This document shows, piece after piece, positions 1-11,845 of a DNA stretch of 64,000 bases; position 1 is the first letter of the stretch; each line of letters starts with the position of its first letter. The position numbers and the translations under genes are program-made. The DNA comes from Primulina eburnea (lineage: Eukaryota > Streptophyta > Magnoliopsida > Lamiales > Gesneriaceae): contig NC_133117.1 of NCBI RefSeq assembly GCF_022965805.1, positions 7,526,183 through 7,590,182 on the forward strand. Reading direction: 5' to 3'. The notes beneath the pieces are model-generated. The model was not told where the DNA came from and made no database searches. It saw nothing but the letters and a program-made list of their open reading frames with translations.

Positions 1-948
1 GGTCAAAATTACACATTAAACCTTCTTAATCACCAATAATCCGTTAATTACCCAATTTGGAATTCGGGCTACTACAGTTATAGTAGCACTATAAATCATA
101 AGTTTCATATATAACCATGAAATTATATAAATTTTCTGTTGTCTAGAAAAAAGAAGAAGAAGATACTCAATATGAATACAAATGTTTTTACAGAAATTCT
201 ATTACAGAAATTAGATTCAAATGATCTAAGAATCTTTATTTAATATTATTATTCTGAATGGATATGATTTTCCATTCATACGGGTGTATCTTGGTCAATT
301 AGACACAAAGAAACCATCATATGACACCATTAGGATAAATGAGTGTCTGAAAAAGTCAAAATTGAACATACATGTTCATGAACTAGTGAGTCAGGCGCTG
401 GACTGGCCGTTTTTAGCTGCCTCAACGCGCAATTTTCTACCTCAGAAATTCTAGGCAGACTAATGGCCGCCCTAACACACCTTTTGCTGCCTGGAATTTT
501 CAAGGCAGCTCTTGGGACACTCCTTTGGGCGCTCTAGCGTCTCTAATTCTCGTTCAGAGCTCGATTTTGCCTCTGGTGCTATCATTTCGAGTTTTCCTTC
601 ATTTTCTTGCTTAATTTCCATTCATTAAGCTAACTAAATTCCAATTATCCGTCATATGAATAAATTATGCATGAACTCATGTGATGTCGAAAAAAGAGTT
701 TGTATGGAAAATTATCACATTGGGAGAGATAGCTTTTGGCTTTGAACCTACTATCAGATTTATTAAACCTTGAGTTAAACATGATATCTCGAACTTCTTG
801 GCAGTTTGTATAAAATCAAACAACAATACCTACACGATAACTTCCCTATCATTTCATTTTGGTATTCTTTTTGTGTCCGTTTTAACCATGGAACATATCT
901 TGGATTAAAAGTGTTTCATTTAGGTGACCCATCCTTAAACTTTCATAA
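1..948. repeat. Degenerate noncoding repeat, perhaps an old Athila-type LTR or UTR
   Basis: No coding sequence is convincing here. Short GC-richer inverted repeats occur at about 416-458 and 486-509, where GCTGCCT pairs with AGGCAGC across an AT-rich loop. This resembles the hairpin arrays of the Athila elements further along, but the motif is different and weaker. The small ORF at 806-1027 has no recognisable domain. The assignment to a retroelement is inference from architecture only. Confidence 0.3.
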
Positions 949-2237
949 TGTTGGAATATTTCATGTTCGCAATTTTGATTTTGATATTAACAAAACTTGT
1001 TGTCTTGTTTCTAATGAGTTTACCTAAGTGCGCAGAAAGCTGAAATTGAAAAGGCTTCAAACTGATCAGTTTACTAGCTAAACCTGAAGCTATCGAGATG
1101 CAAACTGAAACTACCAACTGATTGACCAAACTGAACCAGCCCAACTGATATATCAAAGAACAGTTCAACTGACTTTTCAGCTGATAGGTAGTTCAGCAGA
1201 AGACTTTTAGAAGCCCAGTCAGCTGAAGAAGAGTTCAATAGATGAAGAACCCAACTGAAAAGTTCAACTGAATCAATGAAATCAGTTCATTTGATGAGCC
1301 AACTGATTTCACCACACTAGTTCAAGACCAGTTTAGCTGACCAGTTCAGAGCATTAGTTAGGAACTGACTAGTTTGCAGGACAAGACAAGCTTATCTAAG
1401 TGGAGTCCAGCTGTGCGCATTAAGGAAAGCAAATGTCCGATAAAAGGACGATAAATAAACGTTGCAGCAGAGCTTAAAAGCAATATGTTCCAGAATGGCT
1501 GTCAGAAAGTACAAGACACAAATTTCGAGGAGCGGATTCAAATTGCAACAGACATATTTGATGAGTCTTGATTTACAGTCATATTGTCTCTATAAATACA
1601 AGATCAAGACCATCAATAAACAAGTGTGTGAAAAACAGAAAGAGGAAGATAGGGCATGCTCAATTCATATCAGCTTACAAGAAGCAACCAGCCCATATTT
1701 GAGGGAGCACAACAACGTGTTATCAGCTTAGATTAGAAGCACAATTCCTTCAGTGTGTGAGAACACATTCGTGTTGTAGATCAGTTCTCACTTCTCATAC
1801 ACGCACACACAATCATTCACATATACAAGAGAGTTGACTTCAAATATTAATTGAGTGAGTCTTGCACAAAGACATTAAACTTGTGTATGTAGTCTTTAAC
1901 ACATAAATGTTAAACAATTGTTGGCTAGAAGGTGTTGCCTTCAGGCTAGACTAGGAGTTCAGTTAGGCAGTAGCATAAGTCCTAAGCTGAGTAGGTTTGT
2001 ACAAGGTGTTGTTTAAATCGAAGTCTTCTAGTGGATCTTACCAGAGGTGGTAGAAGGGGTGACGCAGGAGCAGTTGAAGTCTCCGAATATTCATAAACAT
2101 AACTTGTGTCTTTAACCGTTAACTGAACTGATATAAGCTCGAACCGATCCCTTTTACTTCAGTTATTAAGTTCCTACAAATGCAGTGAGAATATTTGCGC
2201 TTGAAACATAGCGCTGTTGGCAGCACCGATCCCATCA
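949..2237 (+). mobile_element. Solo LTR, Sirevirus-like (copia)
   Basis: The segment begins TGTTGGAA and ends ATCCCATCA, so it has TG...CA ends. It is flanked by CATAA on the left and CATAG on the right, a 4 of 5 match to a target-site duplication. It shares its first 50 bases and a 3' module (GAAGGGGTGACG...TCTCCGAA, near 2052-2100) with the LTR at 7150-8666. A TATAAATA box lies at 1591-1598, so transcription would read rightward. No internal domain is attached, so it is a solo LTR. It ends about 300 bp beyond the P450 poly(A) signal. Confidence 0.65.
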
Positions 2238-2337
2238 CATAGGTGGTCTGTTTTTAAGAATATCCTACAAACTCGGCCTTTTACAAGCAAAGAATTAACC
2301 ATTAAAAGTACAGCTTATTCTCACTGCATTTGTAGGA
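2171..2337. repeat. 23-bp perfect inverted repeat with a 121-bp spacer
   Basis: The arm at 2171-2193 starts TTCCTACAAATGC and is the exact reverse complement of 2315-2337. The spacer includes the 3' end of the solo LTR, so the hairpin spans the LTR/flank junction. The region 2238-2536 otherwise shows no gene. Confidence 0.8.
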
Positions 2338-2536
2338 AAAAACAACACTAATGAACTTCAAAAGGTTAATATAATCGTTAACGCAAATGATAAAACATTT
2401 GATGCAGCTATAGTGAAAGACAAAAGACCTCAGCTTTTAACATACAACAGTATGGGATCTCGAGAAGACCAGCTAGCCGATTATATGTAACAAGTCTAAA
2501 TACATCACAACAAATCATTATTAGTAGATATTCACT

Positions 2537-2542
2537 TTTATT
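2537..2542 (-). terminator. AATAAA poly(A) signal of the P450 gene
   Basis: AATAAA on the minus strand lies 54 bases past the stop codon of the P450, in AT-rich sequence, as expected for a plant 3' UTR. Confidence 0.6.
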
Positions 2543-2596
2543 CACTTTTCCTAATTTCAGTACATAATATCATATATATTTTTAGCTTATCAAGTT

Positions 2597-4233
2597 TCAA
2601 GCACAAATATATTTTCTCGGTACTAGGCGAAGTGGAGTTTTCTTATGCATAACCATCCCAGGCAAGGCTTCAGTATCTATGCCATCTTTCTTTAATCCAT
2701 GAGGCAACTCCCAGTCAAAAGAGTAAACAAGATTGGCAAGTGCAAGCTCCATAGTTGACAGCCCTATCGATATCCCGGGACAACCTCTTCTTCCCGAGCC
2801 AAAAGGTAGGAGCTCAAAGTCTCGCCCGATCACATCGACAGAACTATTCAAGAATCTCTCTGGAGAGAATTCATCTGGATTTTCCCAATATTCTGGATCT
2901 CTTGCAATAGCCCATGAATTGATATGAACCAAAGTTTTAGGTGGGATGGTGTATCCTCCTACAATGCGTTCTTCCATACATTCTCTAGGTACTAGAAGTG
3001 GAGCTGGTGGGTACAATCTTAAGGTCTCCTTTACGACTGCTTTAAGATAGGGAAGCCTGGGCACATCCTCTTCGCTTACAAAACCCTTTTTCCCAATGGT
3101 TTCTCTGATTTCAGCTTGCAGTTTCTTCATCGTACGCGGAGTTTCCACGAGGGCAGTCATAGCCCAGATAATTGACAATGCACTTGTGTCGGTTCCAGCG
3201 ACAAATATATCCTAAAAACAGCGTACAATAAAAAAATCAATCTTGTTAATTTTTTTACTCTCAGCTGTTAATTAATTCGATGAAAAACATCATAGAACCC
3301 ATGTCGAAGGAGTTGTTATGAGAATGAAAAGAGATAACTTACATAGAGCACAGCCTTGATACGATCCCATGTCAAATCAATAGAGCACAAGTTCTGTTCC
3401 TTAAGCTGGAGTAAAATGTCAAGAATATTATCGGTATTCTTCGTCTTATCCCTGTAATTTGGATCCAGATGCTCATCAATCAGTCCTTGGCAGAACTCAT
3501 CCATGTCTTTGAAAGTCTTATCCAGCCTGGATAACATCCCAGTTAACTTGTCCACCCAACTGAACCAAGGTAAATAATCGGAAACAAAGAAACCTGCCTG
3601 CAGCGTCTGAGCCTCAATCAGAAGATCGTCGAATTTTCGTTTGTTCGATTCCTCTTCACCTGATTTCTTGCCAAAGGCAATCCTACGGATCAACGTTACA
3701 GTCAATTCAAGGATGATCGTACTCAGATTGACACCATCTTCTTGACCAGATGAGTTGGAATTTGCTATGTTTTTTATCATACGAAATACTTCGTCTTCTC
3801 GAATCGGCCGGAATGATTGGACATGTTTGTTGCTAAACAAATGAAGCACACAAATCTTTCTTAACTCCTTCCAAGAATCACTATAAGGGGAGAAAGCTAG
3901 ATCCAATCCGCCGTAGGTTAATTTCTGCATGCCAAGAGAAGGCGGCCTGCTGCAGAAGGCGAGATCGTGCGTTTTTAGAACTTCTTTCGCCATTTTCGCT
4001 GAAGAAACTACGACAACTTGAACTTTACCCAGCTTCATGGACATGAGAGGACCATATGTTTTGGCGAGTTTGAATAGATAGAGGTGAGTATTGACGCCGT
4101 CGAATTGGTGAAGGTTTCCAATGATGAACAGTCCCGGAGGAGACGGAGGAAGATGGGATTTCGCTGCATTTTTCGGGGTTTTGAAGAGGAAGAACATGAC
4201 AACAGGCAAAATCAAGGCCAGAAGGAGAATCAT
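2597..4233 (-). CDS. Cytochrome P450 monooxygenase, A-type, CYP71/CYP83-like
   Basis: Exon 1 is 4233-3343 and exon 2 is 3211-2597. The intron has GTAAGT and a T-rich tract ending in AG; it is phase 0 and sits just before the I helix, where A-type plant P450s usually carry theirs. The product is 501 residues, normal for the family. It has an N-terminal hydrophobic membrane anchor (residues 1-17), the proline hinge LPPSPPG (28-34), WKELRK (121-126), the oxygen-binding AGTDTS (302-307), ETLR (359-362), PERF (414-417) and the haem loop PFGSGRRGCPG with ligand Cys441. All catalytic motifs are present and no frame is broken, so it looks functional. Such enzymes sit on the ER, take electrons from P450 reductase and hydroxylate specialised metabolites. 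The substrate cannot be told from sequence. It is the only intact host gene seen here and stands alone between repeats. Confidence 0.95.
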
Positions 4234-4274
4234 TTTTTATGTTTCGTGATTTCCATATTATCCGAGTGCTGATA

Positions 4275-4282
4275 TATTTATA
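4275..4282 (-). promoter_or_regulatory. TATA box of the P450 gene
   Basis: TATAAATA on the minus strand lies about 42 bases before the ATG at 4233. That implies a very short 5' UTR of roughly 10-15 bases, so the exact start of transcription is uncertain. Confidence 0.5.
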
Positions 4283-4289
4283 AATACTA

Positions 4290-5340
4290 GTAGCAAAACT
4301 AGTGAATTATAAATATTGATCGTAAATTTACTGATCAACGAGTAGACAGGAAATTTTCCACAAATTATTCAATAACAAATATTATTTTAAAATTTTCTAT
4401 CATTTTAAACAAACATGATTTAATTTCTCTTATATTTTTCTTGTTTATTTTTGAATCATTCAATATCTTTTCCGAATTTGTTTGTTTGATTTTTTAGTTT
4501 TCTGCTTCTTTGTTCGATTAAATTCAACAATGTCATTATCATATATGATTTTCATGTTTATTTTTCATCATCGGATTTGATGTTGATTAATCTCTTTGAT
4601 AATTGTCTTGTTTTTTCTTATGATGTTCTTATTTTGTTTATTTGACTCGTTCATATTTCGGGTCTTATTACATTTTATTTTCTCTTTTTTTACGTCTCAC
4701 TTGGATTTCTGACATTTTCATCACCATTGACAACACGTTATTGTTCTTACCAGCTAAATTGTTTAATTTAAAATGAAACTCGTCATGTTTCTTGTGTGGT
4801 TCTCTTTATGTTTACATATATATTTTTTTCTTGTAAATGAACTAAATTCATATTTAAATAACTTTTAAGCGGTCTAATTGTACTCTTATTAGTCAAAGTT
4901 TGTGCCGTAAATTTGTATTTTGTTGATTTTTACTATTATTATATCAACACTCCAACGAAATAAGATTAAGAACTAAAAAATTAAAATAGAAAAATTTCAG
5001 GACTTAAATACAAGTTTGATAAGTTCGATAACCAAAAAAGCAAACATAACAATTTAGAGGACTGATTATTTTCTTATTTCTTTTGAATTTTGAAAAAATG
5101 GAAAATAAAAAAATACTTGCCAATTTTTGGAGGTTAATTGTTCGGAAATATGGGAAAATCCCTAGATATATTAATGCGATGGTGAAAGAATTGACTCTGA
5201 TTCGCCTAGATGAACTATGGATATATATCCTCAAAAATCAAAATATGATCAATACTTAAAAATATGTCTCCACTAAAAATTTAATTTAACGGTTTACATT
5301 TTAAGTTTTCATTAAATTAATTCCATTATTTTAAAATTTT
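4290..5340. other. AT-rich spacer upstream of the P450
   Basis: I see no gene or repeat with recognisable ends. It probably includes the P450 promoter region. The ORF at 5004-5234 has no domain and unremarkable composition. Confidence 0.5.
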
Positions 5341-5346
5341 AATATT

Positions 5347-5497
5347 ATTAAGAGTGAGTCTCATGTGAGATGGGTCAACCCTACTCATATTCACAATAAA
5401 AAGTAATACTCTTAGCATAAAAAATAATACTTTTTCATTGATAACCCAAATATCACAAATATGATCCGTGAGACCGTCTCACACAAATTTTTGTCTA
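5347..5497 (-). repeat. MITE-like dispersed repeat (GTGAGACGGTCTCAC family), copy 1
   Basis: One end carries the palindrome GTGAGACCGTCTCAC and the other a degenerate ATGTGAGATGGGTCAACCC. A second copy in the opposite orientation lies at 23131-23283 and shares the internal words AATAATACTTTTT and GGGTTGACC. It carries no coding capacity. The class of repeat (MITE or SINE-like) is inferred. The remainder up to 5698 is AT-rich without features. Confidence 0.55.
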
Positions 5498-5703
5498 TTA
5501 ATAATCTACCTAATATCTATCTATAGAATTCCTAATCTAATATTCAATATCTAATAGAGTAAAATTCATATGCGTGTATATATACATATATAATAATATT
5601 ATTCTGCAAACTTTACATAGTAGGATTTTTTTATAAATACTTTTGTAAGAAAAAAAAATTAGACACTAAATTTGTAAAATATATTATAAAATTTATAATT
5701 TCT

Positions 5704-6697
5704 TGTCAGAATCAAGATATGAAATTTAGAGGGAAGAATGAATAAATTTTCTTCAAATACGTTCAATTGTTTTAACAATGCTGAAACTTTCTTCTTGAGA
5801 ATAGAGTTTTCCTCAAATCTAGCTATCAGTATCAATTGTACGGAAGAGGACTTACTGAAACTGCTTTGAACAAAAGCTTATTCAGTTGGGTAATTAATAG
5901 TAGATAGACTGAATGATAAATGAACACAAGAATGTTTATGGATGTTCGTAAAATTCAACACTCATATACCAACCCTTCTGACTCAAGGAAGGCATGCAAT
6001 AAAAGACTTTGGTAATTACAAGTGATTTTGAATTACCCACTTCATTTAAAACTTAATACAGCTTAATTGAAACTCCTAGTGAAACTGAAAACTTAGAGTA
6101 TTAGAGTTTATCTAATTTACATATTAGAATTTGCACACCAATATGATCCTTGAAACGACCAGATAAACATTCAATAAGTTTTGTAATACTTATTTGATCT
6201 GCTTGTGATATCTCTAATAAAGATTTTTTGGGATTTTCTTATTACGTCGATAAGAACTGCTTATGGCTGTTCCAACTGATCCCATATATAGTCTCAATAT
6301 TCAATGGTAACCTGTATAAAAAATATTCATTCACGACTGCAGATATACTTGTTATCGATTCGTCGTCTTTTCTGATATCAGTTGGCTTTTGACATAACTT
6401 ATCACTCAGATCGTTATCACTAATTGGTATAACCAAAAGTTGTATGACTTCAATTTCTGATCCTTTAAGCATTGATCGAAAAAGGTCTCTGAATCTATCT
6501 TGTAAAAAGCGATGGCATGTCCGTTTGAATTAACTGAGAAGTCTCTTAATCAGTTTGGATAGTGATCAGTTAGGATTTCTGATTTCAGTTTCTGCTTGGC
6601 TGGTAATCAGTTAGGTTATCTGATTTAAGTTTGGCTGGGCTGGCGATCAGTTAGGTTATCTTTTATCTATCAAACACCAAAATTATATGTTCCAACA
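5704..6697 (-). repeat. 3' LTR of Sirevirus element B
   Basis: It matches the LTR at 18387-19373 throughout, with scattered substitutions. A purine tract (AAAAAGGAGAATT on the minus strand, 6698-6710) adjoins its start. Several AACTGAT/ATCAGTT words recur in it. Confidence 0.9.
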
Positions 6698-6851
6698 AAT
6701 TCTCCTTTTTGATGGTTGACAAAATAATGTAAAAAATAATAATAATATGATTAATATTCGCATGAATTACTCCAAAGCTGATTGCCAAACTGCCTGAATA
6801 GTAAACCGATTTATCGAGAACATGAACTGAACACTTTATTTTCAAAACTGA

Positions 6852-7136
6852 CTAGATATAGTTGACTTCTTTTCTTTCTCGGATTAGTTCTCTTGCTCTT
6901 CCTCTTTTTTTGGCAACCGTCGGAGACATGAGTTTAGTGAGAACATAAATCAGTTGAGAACTAACGATGTCAAGCTTAGAAATGAAATTGACCTGAACTT
7001 CCTCTATCTTGGTGCAAATCTGAAATTTTTTTGCTTGAATTTGCCCACCAAGATGAGTAGCAATTGTTGCATGTGCCTTTTTGATCTGATCCAGTTGGCT
7101 GAATATAGCAATTAAACTTCTGGATAGATTTGACAC
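6852..7136 (-). pseudogene. C-terminal remnant of the Sirevirus extra ORF (element B)
   Basis: The 94-residue frame is helical and coiled-coil-like, with heptad-like spacing of I, L and V. It sits where the last part of the extra ORF lies in Sirevirus C (30165-30662), which is of the same character. The frame is cut off by the LTR inserted at 7150 and resumes in pieces at 8672-9367. No enzymatic motif is present. Confidence 0.5.
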
Positions 7137-7149
7137 ATCTATAAGAATC

Positions 7150-8666
7150 TGTTGGAACTTTTCAAGTTCGCAATCTTGATTTTGATGTTAACAAAACTTG
7201 TTATTGTGTTTCTAACATATTTACTCAAGTGTGAACTTGCAAACACAAGAAGCAAGCTGAAACTGAATTTTGCACAAACTGAATTTCTGGCGAGCTTTGG
7301 TATTTTGATGATATCTCTCAACTGGATTATCCAAATGACAATCCGCCAACTAGAATGATTAGAAAACTCAATTTAGAACAAATCGTAATTCACGTCAGTT
7401 TGGCAAAATCAGATGTTATCATGGTCTAACGGATCGCTCAATTACCGAACTGATCATACGAAAACAGCAATCAGTTGAGTTTGAGCAGCTGCGGTATTTT
7501 GGTCATATCTCTCAGCTCGGTTATCGAAATGAAGCGATTAAGTATGCGTTAGAAAGATAAGACAAAGATCTACAAATCATCTTTAGAATTCAAAGTCTGA
7601 ATCGAAGCTTACGATGCTGATAGATGACGATGAAGTGGTTCTGCACAAACTGAAATCAGCTAGGCTGATTTCAGCATATCAGCTGAAACTGAACCAACTG
7701 AACCAGCTGCTGACCAGCTGACCAACCAACTGAACTGAACCAGCTGACCAACTGAACTGAACCAGCTGCTGACCAGTTGAACTGAACGACCAGCTGAGTT
7801 GACCAGAGTTGACCAGTCGGGAAAATGCCCAGCAAGACGAATTTGACCGTTGCAATTCCAGAAACAGTACAGAAACTTTCCAACGGTCATATTCTTGTGT
7901 CTAACGTATATATCAGTGTTGGGGCCTATAAATACAACATATTGAAGATCAAACAATAGCTTTTGAAGAGAAATCAAAGCTTGGGCAGTTAGCATGAAGA
8001 AATCATCTAGTTGAGAGCACAAGCCCTTGTGTGAGGATATATTTGAGATGTACACTGTAAAGGATAAATTCCTCACAGACAATCACTCACACTTATACAA
8101 GAGAGTTGAACTTCAAAGATTACTTGAGTGAGTCTTGCACAAAGACAATAAACTTGTGTATGTAGTCTTTGCATATGAGACATTAAACAATATGCTGATT
8201 GTGAGGTGCTGCCTACAATCTTGAGTGCTAGGAGTTCTAGTTGGATGCTGCCCTTCCGGAATGGGTTTGTACAACTAGTTGTATAAAACAAAGTCTTCTA
8301 GTGAATCCTTCCCAAGGGAAGAAGGGGTGACGTAGGAGTGTTTGAAATCTCCGAACATCCATAAACAAATTTGTGTCTATTTGTTTATTGCATTTACTTA
8401 ACATTTCCATTAGTTTTAAAGATGCATTGTTGAAGCATTTTATGTGTTCTTCAAATACCAAAATATTGCATACCAAGTGTTTGATAAAATGCTTCAACTG
8501 AAATATTTTTACTCATTCAAATAGTTTACAAAATATTTAATCGGTTTCTACGAAGGATTATCTTCCGCTTGATTTTTAACCAAACTTGATTTAATTCATC
8601 GGTGTTCAATATTTCAAGAACCGAGCTATTGCAGCTCAATGGCGCTCCCCTTAATCGATCCCAACA
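7150..8666 (+). mobile_element. Solo LTR, Sirevirus-like, inserted in element B
   Basis: It begins TGTTGGAAC and ends GATCCCAACA and is flanked by a perfect duplication GAATC (7145-7149 and 8667-8671). TATAAATA is at 7927-7934. It shares the 5' 60 bases, a block reading GAGTGAGTCTTGCAC and the GAAGGGGTGACGTAGGAG module with the LTR at 949-2237. A 7680-7790 segment is a run of repeats of the word ACTGAACCAGCTG. The ORFs across it (for example 7660-8082) are translations of these repeats. Confidence 0.9.
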
Positions 8667-8671
8667 GAATC

Positions 8672-9367
8672 TTATCTTGAAAAGATTCTAGAGCTTCTTC
8701 AGTATTGAGATTGAAACATTTCAAAGCAGTAATGGAAGATGAGATAGCATTTAGGCCGGAGATGATGTGATCTAATGTGGTATCATCATAAGTCTTGATC
8801 AGGATAAGATGGATTGATCGGAGGCAGTTATTTTGAGGACAGACCAGCTAATTCAATAGCCTTGCTGGTAGAGGCTCCTGACTGATCAACCATGGAAACT
8901 TTCAGATCAGGAGATTCTGATTTACCATGCTCAACTATTGCTATCTCAACGATTTCTTCAGTGTTTCAATTTGTTGTTGTGCAATCGATTACACAACGTC
9001 TTCTACATTTAATAAAGAGATGGTCTTCATGGATGGACAGGAGGGAGTAACGGATGGTTTGACCGACTGGAGTTCTTTTGCATCGATTTAATTTGGCTTT
9101 ATAGGAGCTGACTGACCTGATGAGCTGCTTGATTTCTGACTCTTAGAGATCACTGGTTCAAACAACTTATTATCATTTTCCTAGAATTTGACTTTCATCA
9201 GAAAGGACACCAGAGTCATATCTAGTTGATTGATCCCTGCCAGATCATTAAACACAGTTGGACATTGAGCATAATAGTTGGATCTTTGTTAAGCACACAC
9301 AGATGATAATTTTTGGATTTCCAGGAGATCAAGAACATATCCACGTCCTTGAATTGTTTCCGCTATG
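8672..9367 (-). pseudogene. Middle remnant of the extra ORF of element B
   Basis: This stretch lies between the solo LTR and the G1 element and belongs to the interior of element B. Words on the minus strand fit the proline- and acid-rich middle part of the Sirevirus C extra ORF, but no long frame survives. The assignment rests mainly on position. Confidence 0.4.
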
Positions 9368-9372
9368 ATAAC

Positions 9373-10781
9373 TGATCGAGCAAAACTTGCACAGTGAATA
9401 GTCCCAGAATTTATTTTATAAATGAAAGCTCGATTTAAATATCGCAAGTGCAAGATAGTCAAGTTATAATAAACGTAAGTGAGTACGAGTATCGATCCAC
9501 AAGGACTGCGTCACACTCTTTTTATTTTCAAGTAAAATTTCTTTAGCAACGATAAATTGATTCGATGATTGAACTAATGTAGAGTAAACAATTCAAATAA
9601 TTAAAATGCAAACGAAAATGTGTTCAAGAGATCAATGATTAATTTGGATTAAATCAAATGAGAAATGAATTTGTTGGGAAATTATCAGTTCACCTACCAC
9701 TCGTGTTTAACTAACTACACTCGACTTTTACTCGTGCATTCGACGGAATTCCCTAGACTAATTAATATACTATGTCGAGCTATATTAATACTAATCAAAA
9801 ACATGCAGTACTCAAGTGTCCTCAAATATTTAACAGTTCAAGATTGCATTACATTTTATGGAATCCACTAGCTTTCATCCGGGTGAACTATCACTATCGA
9901 CACGTACTCAATTCCGTATATCTACTAAAATTGTAAATCCTGGTTTATACTATTTGATCGTATTGTTAATTATTCTATCGAAATCATTAACAACATGAAA
10001 TAATCAAAGGAAGTTAGCTAGGCTTCGATTGAAATAAGAAATAACAATGGCATAAACAAATCACTAATAAAAACGTCGAGAAATAATGTTAAACAACGAG
10101 TACGGGGTAGGATCCCCTCAAATCCTAACAAATCTAGAGTTTAGCTACTAAAATTCATAATAAAAACCAACAACAATCTAAGAATTAAAAACTGAATAAT
10201 GAAAATACTAAAGATGACGATGGATGACGGCCACGACGCATGGAAATCTCGAGGTCTTCGAAATCTCCTTTGCTCCTCGCCTTTTCTCCAAGAAAAGATG
10301 ATGAAAATAATGATGTAAAGTCTGATAAAGTCTGAAAAACGGCTGCTGATCTCGTGTGTTAGGTTTAGGTGTGGGATAGAGTCCCTCAAAATTTGGAAAC
10401 AAATCTTTCTCAATCTCGCGGCTCGCTAGGGCGGTCAAAATTGTCCGCCCTAGCGAGAGGTTCTCGCAGAAAATTCCTCGGCCATGTCCCTGGGTTCGCT
10501 GGGACGGTCACTTTTGACCGCCCTAGCGAGACGCTTGCGCAACAACTCCTCGGCCAGACCAACATGCTCGCTGGGGCGGTCAAAATGAGTCCTTCTCGAT
10601 GCTTTGGCAAATATTCTCCCACTTTTTGGTTCTATTCCTACAAAATAACCACCAACTACACGAGATCAGTCATATGCTAAATAATGCTAGAAAAATGTTA
10701 AATTAAACTAAAACAAACTAATATGATGCATGAATGCGACTCAAAACCAACACTAAAAACACGTAAAAACGAGTCCTATCA
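9373..10781 (-). repeat. 3' LTR of G1
   Basis: It matches 15119-16538 nearly base for base. Two complete palindromic hairpins (GGGCGGTCA...TGACCGCCC type) lie at about 10422-10462 and 10498-10533. The third, at 10569-10590, has lost its right arm compared with the other LTR. The frames at 10141-10680 are translations of this LTR and not genes. Confidence 0.92.
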
Positions 10782-10790
10782 ACCCCCTCA
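10782..10790 (-). promoter_or_regulatory. Polypurine tract of G1
   Basis: GAGGGGGT on the minus strand directly precedes the 3' LTR, the place where plus-strand DNA synthesis is primed in LTR elements. Confidence 0.7.
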
Positions 10791-11845
10791 TACTAACCTT
10801 TTGCTCGCCCTCGAGTAAAATAGGTTAAAGCACGAGATACTAAACAAACTCAACAACCACAAAATTACTCAAACAAGAAATAACTAACACAAGTAAATGT
10901 CAATGGTGAGTTAACAACGTTTATGTTCATGCCTCAGTTTACTTTCCCACTACCAATCATAATCAAGTCAAATCGCAACCGAATACTCATTCTCATCTAC
11001 ACATAAATCTCGACACTAATTTGAACGTGTGTGTGTGTCATGATGGGTCTAGTCATTCGTACTTCAAATAGATCAATTATCAAATCATGGGAGTCACTCA
11101 ATTAACACTTCAATACAAGTCTCACTAGCATGCATCCCCGTGTCCATTTATCACTAGTCATAAATTGAACTTTATTCAACTTTTAAGTGCAGATAAGGGT
11201 GTCGAAAAGAAGGAAAATAAGCTCAAGTGGCTAAAAGTTGGGAGTACACCGATCATTTTCATTGTGCAGTCGTCAAGACTTTTCGTCTGACTTTCCTCGT
11301 TTCCTTACATCTCCAACTTTTAGCCTAGGAATAGAATTTCATTCCTTTTATTTCGGCTCCCCCTCACCTTACATCTCCTTCTTTCTTCTCTTTTTCTTTT
11401 TCGATATATATATATATTTTTTTTATGCACAATTTTCACACGTGTACTCCCTAGGCTAAGAATATATACTTTGGATTACAGCTGGTTAGGATTCAGTGCA
11501 TTGGAAAAGTTACCCAATTAGTGACTTATTTTCACGGGTTTACATGCTAAATCAACTCATAAATGATGCCATTCAAGTTACCCACACAAAACTTTCAAAT
11601 TTCACCATTATTCCTACAAAATTCTAGTCCCCACACATATGTGCTCAAAAAGTTCAACTTTGTGCCAAAATTCATGCTTTAACAATCAAGAGTACCATTC
11701 ACGAAGTGACCCAATCAATATTTTTGTAAACTATCAATTCAACATCATCATTGGCTCATAAACTATGTCTTCTCACCATAAACGACACCAAACAAAAGAA
11801 ATGCAACGAAACTAAACCAATTAACTAAACAACCAAAACAATCTA

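Noticed and set aside
2597..4233. P450 as two separate or broken genes
   Set aside because: The gap has canonical splice sites in phase 0 at the position expected for A-type P450s, and joining it gives a normal 501-residue product.
10369..10680. Plus-strand frame of 103 residues
   Set aside because: It recurs in the other LTR (16113-16463) with changes of frame and reads through the hairpins; it is LTR sequence.
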